Source: Rhodoferax sp. (lineage in GTDB: Bacteria; Pseudomonadota; Gammaproteobacteria; Burkholderiales; Burkholderiaceae_C). Taken from it: a stretch of 11,429 bases of DNA. The stretch lies in the NCBI GenBank assembly GCA_028711355.1, contig JAQTSL010000093.1, forward strand, positions 1 through 11,429. Reading direction: 5' to 3'. Positions 6,113 to 11,429 of this stretch are shown here, in pieces; position 1 is the first letter of the stretch, and each line of letters opens with the position of its first letter. A program made the position numbers and the translations under genes. Below the pieces are notes generated by a model. That model was not told the origin of the DNA. It did no database searches and saw only the letters and a list, made by a program, of their open reading frames with translations.

Positions 6113-7174
6113 ATGACCGATTCATGGCCCCCTGAACCGCGCCTGACCAGCCTGTCGCATGGCGGAGGTTGTGGCTGCAAGATTGCCCCTGGCGTGCTCT
6201 CCAGCATTCTCAAGGGCACCTCTGCCATGCCGATGCCCAAGGAACTGCTGGTAGGTATAGAAACATCGGATGACGCGGCGGTGTATCAGCTCAACGACCA
6301 GCAAGCGTTGATTGCTACCACCGATTTCTTCATGCCGATCGTCGATGACCCGTTTGACTTTGGCCGGATTGCCGCGACCAACGCCATTAGCGACGTTTAT
6401 GCCATGGGCGGTACGCCGATCATGGCGCTGGCATTGGTGGGTATGCCGATTTCAGTTTTGTCAGTTCAGACCATTGGCAAGATTCTGGAGGGTGGTGCCA
6501 GCGTCTGTCGCACCGCCGGTATTCCTATTGCGGGGGGCCACACCATTGACTCGGTGGAGCCGATCTACGGTTTGGTGGCGCTAGGGTTGGTGCACCCGGG
6601 CAAGGTGTTGCGCAATGCCAGCGCGCGTGTCGGCGATCGGTTGATTTTGGGCAAACCGCTGGGGGTGGGTGTGATGTCGGCGGCGCTGAAAAAAAATGCG
6701 CTCGATGGCGCTGGCTACGCGCGCATGATCGCGTTGACGACCCAACTCAACACGCCGGGCCCGCTGCTGGCGAACCTGTCAGGCGTGCATGCCATGACCG
6801 ACGTGACCGGTTTTGCGCTGGCCGGGCATGCGCTTGAAATTGCCCGTGGTGCGCATTGCACGGTGCAAATTGATTGGCCGCTGGTGCCCTTGGTGCCGGG
6901 TGTGCGTGAACTGGCGCTGGCGGGGCATGTCACCGGGGCTTCGGGGCGCAACTGGGCGGCCTATGGCGGCGAGGTTCAGTTGCCGGCCAACTTTGCTATG
7001 GTGGACCGATCCTTGCTGACCGACCCGCAAACCAGCGGGGGACTGTTGGTGGCGTGCGCGCCAGAGGCGGTGCAGCAAGTGCTGGATGTGTTCAGCCAGG
7101 CGGGGTTTGATCAGGCGGCGGTGATCGGCCAGGTTTTACCACCCGCCGATGGTGCGGCGCTGGTGGTTGGTTAA
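6113..7174 (+). CDS. selD: Selenide, water dikinase (selenophosphate synthetase)
   Basis: This 353-residue enzyme makes selenophosphate from selenide and ATP, the selenium donor for selenocysteine and for 2-selenouridine in tRNA. The N-terminal HGGGCGCKI carries Cys20 and Lys23, matching catalytic Cys17 and Lys20 of E. coli SelD; this is the cysteine form, not the selenocysteine form. Metal and nucleotide-binding aspartates are present in ETSDDAAV (50-57), TTDFF (Asp71) and NAISDVYAMGG (Asp94). A GGHTIDS motif follows, and a C-terminal DPQTSGGLL. Length is close to E. coli SelD (347). The ATG has only a weak upstream ACGAG. It diverges from the HDOD gene and runs tail to tail into the oxidoreductase, sharing the bases TTAA at the stops. 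No selA, selB or mnmH is in the window, so the selenium use it serves cannot be told. Confidence 0.96.
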   Translation: MTDSWPPEPRLTSLSHGGGCGCKIAPGVLSSILKGTSAMPMPKELLVGIETSDDAAVYQLNDQQALIATTDFFMPIVDDPFDFGRIAATNAISDVYAMGGTPIMALALVGMPISVLSVQTIGKILEGGASVCRTAGIPIAGGHTIDSVEPIYGLVALGLVHPGKVLRNASARVGDRLILGKPLGVGVMSAALKKNALDGAGYARMIALTTQLNTPGPLLANLSGVHAMTDVTGFALAGHALEIARGAHCTVQIDWPLVPLVPGVRELALAGHVTGASGRNWAAYGGEVQLPANFAMVDRSLLTDPQTSGGLLVACAPEAVQQVLDVFSQAGFDQAAVIGQVLPPADGAALVVG

Positions 7175-8298
7175 GCTGTAGGGCGCACGCCAGACCGTTG
7201 GCCTGCGTAACGGCGGATAAAACCACGGTCGATCCGGTCTTTAAGCCACCAGACCCACTGGCCCTCAAAGGACAAGCACCCCCAGATGCCAATTGCGTAG
7301 CGTTTTCCGCATGACAGCAAGTTCAGCGTCTGCTTTGGTGGCTGATGCGCGACGGGTGCAGCGCCCGCCAGTACTGCGCGCAGGTTGTTGGCCAGTGGTA
7401 CACCAGCGCGCACTGCATAGACGCCGCTGCGAGCGATCGCACGGTCCACCCGGCTGCAGACGTCGCCGGCCGCGAAAACCTGGGGGTGGCTGGTCGAGCG
7501 CAGGCTTGCATCAACGCTGATGAATCCTGACGCGTCCAGCGCCAGGCCGCTTGCTTGCAGCCAGGTGGGCGCCTGAGCGCCGGTGGCAAGGATCGGAACG
7601 TCGCACGCCAGTTGTGCGCCGTTGGCCAGCAAGACGGCATCAGCCGTGAGGCCGGTTGCCCGGTCTTGCAACACCGTGATCTGCCTACGTGCAAGCGCCC
7701 GTTGAATGCGCGCTTGAACTGCCTGGGAGTAGTTGGCGCCGACACTGGCTGCACCGCTGATCAGGGTCACACGTGCATTGGACAAACGGTGGGCTACCGC
7801 GCAGGCCAGTTCCACACCCGCAGCGCCGCCGCCAATCACCGTCACGCGCAGCGCACGGCTTTGGGCAAGTTCGACCACCCGCGGCCACAGCACACCAAAG
7901 GATTCAATCGGTCGGATGAACAGTGCGTGCTGCTGCGCGCCAGGTATCGATTGTTCAAGTTTTTGCCGGTCTTGCACCGGACCGGTATTGATTGACACAA
8001 GGTCGTAGGTCAACCTGCTGGCGTCGTTCAGCGTGATGGTGCGCGTGTTTGCGTCCAGCCCCACGACGCACTGTCGCAGCCAGGTGACACCACTGCCGGC
8101 CAGCAGTGGTTCGAGCGCGATCACGCAGTCTTCCAAGGCGTAATAACCGGCAACGAAACCGGGGATCATGCCCGAGTAGAGCTGGCGCGGGTAGGGTGCT
8201 ACCAGCGTAACGCGCACGCCTGCCAGTGGCTGGCCAACCAGCGTTGACAGCATATGAATGTGCGCGTGGCCGGCTCCCAGCAAGACCAGATGTTTCAT
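7171..8298 (-). CDS. SelD-associated FAD/NAD(P)-dependent oxidoreductase (NDH-2-like)
   Basis: This 375-residue two-dinucleotide-fold flavoprotein resembles type II NADH dehydrogenases. The FAD-binding start is MKHLVLLGAGHAHIHML (residues 1-17), the NAD(P)-binding motif is VTVIGGGAAGVELA (152-165), and the second FAD motif is HPQVFAAGDVC (271-281). The GAGHAHIH variant and the selD neighbour point to the family of pyridine nucleotide-disulfide oxidoreductases that is often adjacent or fused to SelD. Its biochemical role is not established; supplying reduced selenium to SelD is a reasonable inference. The C-terminal WVWWLKDRIDRGFIRRY could be an amphipathic membrane-contact region, as in NDH-2. 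The ATG at 8298 is chosen because the fold begins there; a TTG two codons upstream is possible. Neither has a good Shine-Dalgarno. It runs opposite to selD, so a simple operon is excluded. Confidence 0.88.
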   Translation of the reverse strand: MKHLVLLGAGHAHIHMLSTLVGQPLAGVRVTLVAPYPRQLYSGMIPGFVAGYYALEDCVIALEPLLAGSGVTWLRQCVVGLDANTRTITLNDASRLTYDLVSINTGPVQDRQKLEQSIPGAQQHALFIRPIESFGVLWPRVVELAQSRALRVTVIGGGAAGVELACAVAHRLSNARVTLISGAASVGANYSQAVQARIQRALARRQITVLQDRATGLTADAVLLANGAQLACDVPILATGAQAPTWLQASGLALDASGFISVDASLRSTSHPQVFAAGDVCSRVDRAIARSGVYAVRAGVPLANNLRAVLAGAAPVAHQPPKQTLNLLSCGKRYAIGIWGCLSFEGQWVWWLKDRIDRGFIRRYAGQRSGVRPTA

Positions 8299-8597
8299 GG
8301 ACAAACAGACAATGTGTCAGGGGCGCCAGCGCAGGTTTGCGAGATGCGCCACGCTGGCAGCCTCGGTATTGTCGCTGTCCGTGCCCACGGCGACGGCGGT
8401 CAAATTGAGTTATCTGTACAGCGTGATGTGCCGAGTCATGCACCGCTGTGGCTGACAACAAGCCCACATAGGGATTTTTGATGCGACAAGACCTGGCGAC
8501 ACGGGCCAGCTCAGTTGCTGCCATGACGCTGAAAAATGCCGAAGATGCCAGGAATTGAGGTAAATCCAGAGCGGGAACCATGAGGGACGTCACTGAC
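8299..8597. other. Non-coding gap between nar operon and oxidoreductase
   Basis: This stretch of about 300 bases holds no convincing gene. A minus-strand frame crosses it but has no ribosome site, and its continuation lies antisense or out of frame to real genes on both sides. One inverted pair, GCCAGCG (8325-8331) and CGCTGGC (8352-8358), could form a weak hairpin in the 5' leader of the oxidoreductase. I see no clear terminator for the nar operon, no clear promoter and no tRNA. The region must presumably hold the oxidoreductase promoter if that gene is not read from the nar operon. Confidence 0.5.
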
Positions 8598-9002
8598 TCA
8601 GAGCAACGCCAAAGCCGCGCCGTGCTGGTCAAACGCAACCATGTTGGCAAGTTGGCCTGCTTTGATGTCGGCCACCATCTGCTCCAACGCCTGGTCTATC
8701 GCGCTTTCTTCAGGTTCAGCGTTGACGCTGCCGGGCAGCGCGCTGGTCAGCACCACGCGCCAGTCTCTCACTAACTGATCGGCTTCCTGCTTGAACTCAG
8801 CAAAATTGACCAGTTCGACGGGGGATTTGTCCACACACATCTGTGGTACCAGTGCGCCACCGTGTCCGTCCAAAAAATCCGCGCGCTCTTGCTCAGAGGC
8901 ATCATCTGGTAACTCGGCGCTGGCAAACACCATCAGCAGGTGTTGTGGCATCGGTTGCACGCGGGCTGCCTGCAATAGGTCATCGAAATGTGAAATTTGC
9001 AT
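8598..9002 (-). CDS. Conserved small protein at the end of the nar operon, function unknown
   Basis: This 134-residue, acidic, soluble-looking protein has no signal peptide and no membrane segment. It begins MQISHFDDLLQAARVQPMPQ, and has HLLMVFASAELPDD (residues 21-34), GGALVPQMCVDKSP (48-61) and a C-terminal helix plus AFDQHGAALAL. I recall homologues in Comamonadaceae next to nitrate reductase genes, sometimes named ribonucleotide reductase subunit alpha in databases; nothing in the sequence supports such a function at this length, and that label is probably propagated error. The ATG at 9002 follows the parvulin stop after a single base, so translation is probably coupled. An upstream in-frame start at 9053 would overlap the parvulin gene and is not needed. 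The context suggests an accessory role in nitrate reductase assembly or regulation, which is inference only. Confidence 0.75.
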   Translation of the reverse strand: MQISHFDDLLQAARVQPMPQHLLMVFASAELPDDASEQERADFLDGHGGALVPQMCVDKSPVELVNFAEFKQEADQLVRDWRVVLTSALPGSVNAEPEESAIDQALEQMVADIKAGQLANMVAFDQHGAALALL

Positions 9003-9003
9003 G

Positions 9004-9795
9004 TCACTGCACCAGCGGTGTGTCGGCTGCGTCCAAATCGATGCCCACCACATCAGCCTGGGCGGCCAGCAGGCTCAGGTATTGACGCAGTGCAGTGACA
9101 AAACTCTGCTGCTTGAGCGCCATACGTACCGCACCTTGCACCGACTCAAACGGTTGCTCAATGCCCGGTTGGCGACCGAGCACCTCAACCACATGCAGAC
9201 CAAAGCGGCTGTGCACCAGGCGCGGCAAGACACCAATTTCTTTGCTGCCAAACAGCTCTTTGGCAAATTCTGGTGCGCAATCCGAGGGCGTCAACCAGCC
9301 CAGTTGTCCACCTTCTGCACCGCTGGGGCAGTTGGACAGGGTACTGGCGGCGTTGGCAAACGCGTCGGTCGCCTGTTGGTCGTCGTGGCAGCGCACATTG
9401 AGCAGGGTGGCCTCGGCCTGTTTGCGCAGCGCGTTCAGGTCAACCCCGGGCGTCACGGCAAACAAAATGTGGCGCACGTTGACGCGCTCACCCGTGGTGT
9501 AAGTGGCCTGATGTGCCGCATGGTGTCGGCGACTGGCTTCCATAGAGGGCTCTGGCACGTCCAAGGCTTGCTCGAGCAGCGCTTCGATGGCGGTACTGGC
9601 GGCTTCGCTTTGAACACCGTCAGTGGTGGGCAGATCGTCAATGACCAGCAAGCCGGCCTGGACAGCCGCCTGGCGTAGCAGCTCGGCATAGGCCCGCTGG
9701 CGCAGCGCTTCAGCATTCAGCACCTCATTGACTGCCACGATGACAACCCCATTAATACTAGCCAAATTGGCCTCTAGCGCTTGTTCTGACTGCAT
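9004..9795 (-). CDS. Cytoplasmic parvulin-type peptidyl-prolyl isomerase (NifM/PpiC-like) of the nar operon
   Basis: This 263-residue protein has an alpha-helical N-terminal part (residues 1-95) and a parvulin domain: VNVRHILFAV (105-114), GAEGGQLGWL (159-168), APEFAKELF (174-182) and HSRFGLHVVEVL (195-206). Parvulins catalyse cis-trans isomerisation at proline bonds. There is no signal peptide, unlike SurA or PrsA, so it should act in the cytoplasm, as does NifM, the nitrogenase maturation factor. In the nar operon the natural client would be the NarGH catalytic dimer, which folds and receives its cofactors in the cytoplasm; this is inference from position. The ATG at 9795 is supported by AGGGAG about six bases upstream, which touches the narI stop. 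The first 15 or so codons coincide with a repeat-like sequence. I recall such isomerase genes after narGHJI in other betaproteobacteria. Confidence 0.85.
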   Translation of the reverse strand: MQSEQALEANLASINGVVIVAVNEVLNAEALRQRAYAELLRQAAVQAGLLVIDDLPTTDGVQSEAASTAIEALLEQALDVPEPSMEASRRHHAAHQATYTTGERVNVRHILFAVTPGVDLNALRKQAEATLLNVRCHDDQQATDAFANAASTLSNCPSGAEGGQLGWLTPSDCAPEFAKELFGSKEIGVLPRLVHSRFGLHVVEVLGRQPGIEQPFESVQGAVRMALKQQSFVTALRQYLSLLAAQADVVGIDLDAADTPLVQ

Positions 9796-9802
9796 GAGTA
9801 GC
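9751..9802. repeat. Repeat-like sequence at the 5' end of the parvulin gene
   Basis: The segment contains ATTAATACTAGCCAAATTGG followed by CCTCTAGCGCTTG and ends near GAGTAGCT. It resembles the interspersed AGCGCTAG-core repeats that I recall from Comamonadaceae and has distant similarity to the element at 3760-3821. It overlaps the ribosome site, the start codon and about 15 codons of the parvulin gene. The terminal inverted repeat is poorly preserved, so the call is tentative. Confidence 0.35.
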
Positions 9803-9805
9803 TCC

Positions 9806-10540
9806 CTAAACACTAGCATCTGAGGCGCGTGGCTGGTTACGCCCGGCGGGCACATTCAGGCGGCGGGCGCGCACTACCTGGTACGGACGCAGCAAATAGC
9901 CGACCGAGGCAAAGCCGCTCCACACGTGTACCAAGCGGGTGAACGGGAAGATGAAGAAGATCGTCATGCCCAAGAACATGTGCGCCTTGAAGATAAAGTC
10001 TGCTTCGGCCAGCAGCTCCACCGCACCGGGTTGGAAGGTGACGATGGCTTGCGCCCAACCTGCCAGCTTCATCATCATGCTGCCGTCCAGGTGTTGGCCC
10101 GACAGCGGCACGGTGGCCAGGCCCAAGGCCAATTGCAACCACAGCAGCGCCAGCAGCACGATGTCGCTGGTTTTGGAATTGAGGCGAATGCGCGGTTCGG
10201 TCAGGCGGCGGTGCAACAGAATCGTGACGCCGACAAAACCCAGCAAACCGGCCAGGCCACCGCTGATCATGGCCATCAGTTGTTTGTCGCCCGCGCTGAT
10301 GAAATGTTCATAGACAAAGTGCGGCGTCAGCATGCCGAAGGTATGCCCCGCAAACAAGAACAGCACCCCAATGTGAAACAGGTTGCTGCCCCAGCGCAGT
10401 TGGCCCATTTTGAGCATTTGTGACGAGTCACTTTTCCAGGTGTACTGGTCGCGCTCGAACCGCAACAGGCTGCCAGCCAAAAAGACGACGAAGGCAACAT
10501 AGGGGTAGATGCCGAACAGGAAATGGTTCAGGGTGTTCAT
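9806..10540 (-). CDS. narI: Respiratory nitrate reductase gamma subunit (cytochrome b)
   Basis: This 244-residue integral membrane cytochrome b of the NarGHI complex oxidises quinol at the membrane and passes electrons through two b hemes to NarH. Five hydrophobic segments are visible (about residues 8-26, 52-70, 88-109, 126-147 and 184-204). The heme-ligand histidines His56 (NLFHIG), His66 (FAGHTFG), His187 (FKAHMFLG) and His205 (RLVHVWS) fall at the same numbers as in E. coli NarI, so both hemes should be bound. The ATG overlaps the narJ stop in an ATGA, the mark of translational coupling. The protein is a little longer than E. coli NarI (225), mostly in a C-terminal tail beyond YLLRPYQVVRARR. 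Confidence 0.96.
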   Translation of the reverse strand: MNTLNHFLFGIYPYVAFVVFLAGSLLRFERDQYTWKSDSSQMLKMGQLRWGSNLFHIGVLFLFAGHTFGMLTPHFVYEHFISAGDKQLMAMISGGLAGLLGFVGVTILLHRRLTEPRIRLNSKTSDIVLLALLWLQLALGLATVPLSGQHLDGSMMMKLAGWAQAIVTFQPGAVELLAEADFIFKAHMFLGMTIFFIFPFTRLVHVWSGFASVGYLLRPYQVVRARRLNVPAGRNQPRASDASV

Positions 10541-11244
10541 AGTGGGGCTCCGGCCAGAGCAGCGGCGCTGTGGCGCGTGGCTGCATCGGTTTTGACAAAG
10601 TGAATCGGTTGCGGCTGGTCGGGCTTGTCCTGGCCTTTGACGGAGCAGCCGCCAAACACCTCGGGCTCTTCCCATGACGCGTCCAGCGCCTCGTCTGCCA
10701 CTACCGCAACCGCCGTAGCCTTTTCGCCACTGAGTTCAATCAAGGCCCCCAGCACGCTGGCGTAGCGCGTGCCGCGTTGTTGCAGCGCGCTGAAGATGGC
10801 GTTGAAGATGTGCGCCATCTCCCCCAAAAAGGCTTTAGCCTCCTTGGGTGGCTGGGTTGAGGCAAATTCCAGTAGCACCGGCAGGTAGTCGGGCAACTCG
10901 CCCGGGGCCAGAAACAGCCCGGCCGCTTCAAAGGTTTTGGTCAGATCCACCATGGCCGGGCCCCGGTCGCGCGAGTCGCCATGCACGTGTTCAAACAAGT
11001 GCAGCGATGTCGCGCGGCCACGGTCAAACAGCTCAACATATTCAGATTCCAGGTCAAGCGGTGTGCCTGCGCTCAAGTGCTGAATCAGCCCCAGCAGTTC
11101 GGTCTTGCGCGTGGTGTGCAAGGCCCGGTCGGCTTGCAAGGCGGTCTGTATGTCGGCCAGGTCAGCGCGCAGTGCGGCATTGGGGTAGGCCAGCAAGCGC
11201 GCCAGCACGCGCAGGCTGATGGATGTATTTTGAAGTTGTGCCAT
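10537..11244 (-). CDS. narJ: Nitrate reductase molybdenum-cofactor assembly chaperone NarJ
   Basis: This 235-residue, helical, cytoplasmic protein belongs to the NarJ/DMSO reductase maturation chaperone family. It keeps the NarGH complex competent for molybdenum-cofactor insertion and membrane attachment and is not part of the final enzyme. Recognisable segments are SLRVLARLLAYPN (residues 10-22), LESEYVELFDRGRATSLHLFEHVHGDSRDRGPAM (64-97), with the family hallmark YVELFDRG...SLHLFEHVHG, and LPDYLPVLLEFA (117-128). GGAGG seven bases before the ATG is a strong ribosome site within the end of narH. The start follows the narH stop by two bases and the stop overlaps narI. Confidence 0.95.
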   Translation of the reverse strand: MAQLQNTSISLRVLARLLAYPNAALRADLADIQTALQADRALHTTRKTELLGLIQHLSAGTPLDLESEYVELFDRGRATSLHLFEHVHGDSRDRGPAMVDLTKTFEAAGLFLAPGELPDYLPVLLEFASTQPPKEAKAFLGEMAHIFNAIFSALQQRGTRYASVLGALIELSGEKATAVAVVADEALDASWEEPEVFGGCSVKGQDKPDQPQPIHFVKTDAATRHSAAALAGAPL

Positions 11245-11246
11245 GG

Positions 11247-11429
11247 TCAGACCTCCGCTTGAATCGGGATGGTGCGGCGTTTGCTGCCGCCAAACAGGCT
11301 AGCCTCGCTGGCACCGTCAGAACAACCGTTGCCAAAGCTGAAGCCGCAACCACCGCGCACATCAAAGGTGTTCTCGGCGTATTCACGGTGGGTCGTCGGT
11401 ATGACAAAACGGTCTTCGTAGTTGGCAAT
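11247..11429 (-). CDS. narH: Respiratory nitrate reductase beta subunit, C-terminal end
   Basis: The last 60 residues of NarH, cut by the window edge. They start IANYEDRFVIPTTHREYAEN and continue into a GGCGFSFGNGCSDGA segment, ending IPIQAEV before a TGA at 11249-11247. The match to the E. coli NarH tail (IANYEERFVIPSSHREL, then NGCGFTFGDGC) is close and diagnostic. NarH carries four iron-sulfur clusters that relay electrons from NarI to the molybdenum site in NarG. The cluster-binding cysteines lie outside the window. Only two bases separate its stop from narJ. narG would be expected further upstream, beyond the window. Confidence 0.95.
   Translation of the reverse strand: MANYEDRFVIPTTHREYAENTFDVRGGCGFSFGNGCSDGASEASLFGGSKRRTIPIQAEV

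Noticed and set aside
7955..8650. 231-codon minus-strand frame bridging the nar operon and the oxidoreductase
   Set aside because: It overlaps both supported genes in another frame, has no recognisable domain or ribosome site, and its sequence is rich in Arg, His and Ala as expected of a shadow frame.
8791..9678. 295-codon plus-strand frame opposite the parvulin and small nar-operon gene
   Set aside because: It is antisense to two genes supported by motifs, operon spacing and ribosome sites; no domain is recognisable in its translation.
9926..10423. 165-codon plus-strand frame opposite narI
   Set aside because: Gln/His-rich antisense shadow of a membrane protein gene whose four heme histidines are all conserved.
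10541..10675. 45-residue N-terminal extension of NarI
   Set aside because: It lies inside narJ in another frame, whereas the ATG at 10540 forms a classic ATGA overlap and gives heme-ligand numbering identical to E. coli NarI.

Overview
The window reads as chromosomal DNA of a betaproteobacterium, most likely a Comamonadaceae member of the Rhodoferax/Polaromonas/Acidovorax type. The grounds are the GC-rich coding sequence, the RpoH and Bug-type (TctC) protein types, the narGHJI-parvulin arrangement, and interspersed repeats built around AGCGCTAG cores that I recall from this family. The assignment comes from recognition, not from a search. Nearly all the DNA is coding. No tRNA, rRNA, CRISPR array or intact insertion sequence was found.

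Region 1 (1-2846, plus strand) is a fatty-acid beta-oxidation cluster: the 3' end of a FadN/FadB-like 3-hydroxyacyl-CoA dehydrogenase, an acetyl-CoA acyltransferase (thiolase), and a crotonase-fold protein whose active-site residues look like those of a delta3,delta2-enoyl-CoA isomerase. Both spacers between these genes hold palindromic repeats: a tandem pair of 55-bp hairpin units (532-644) and an 86-bp imperfect palindrome (1955-2040).

Region 2 (2859-5980, minus strand) holds a lone TctC/Bug-type periplasmic binding protein whose signal-peptide codons fall inside a repeat-like sequence, then the heat-shock sigma factor gene rpoH, then an HDOD-domain protein. A perfect CIRCE operator (TTAGCACTC-N9-GAGTGCTAA) lies just upstream of the rpoH start, so HrcA probably represses this sigma-32 gene. 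A sigma-32-like promoter may overlap the operator.

Region 3 (6113-8298) pairs selD (selenide, water dikinase) on the plus strand with a convergent FAD/NAD(P) oxidoreductase of the type known to be linked or fused to SelD. Their stop codons overlap by three bases, in a shared TTAA.

Region 4 (8598-11429, minus strand) is the distal part of a respiratory nitrate reductase operon: narH (3' end), narJ, narI, a cytoplasmic NifM/PpiC-like parvulin and a small conserved protein. All junctions overlap or are spaced by 14 nt or less, so they are probably co-transcribed. A 299-bp stretch without a convincing gene (8299-8597) separates the operon from the oxidoreductase.

I did not find a clearly new multi-gene system. 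The points most worth checking are HrcA control of rpoH, the isomerase-like active site, the repeat-derived signal peptide, and the conserved but uncharacterised last gene of the nar operon.
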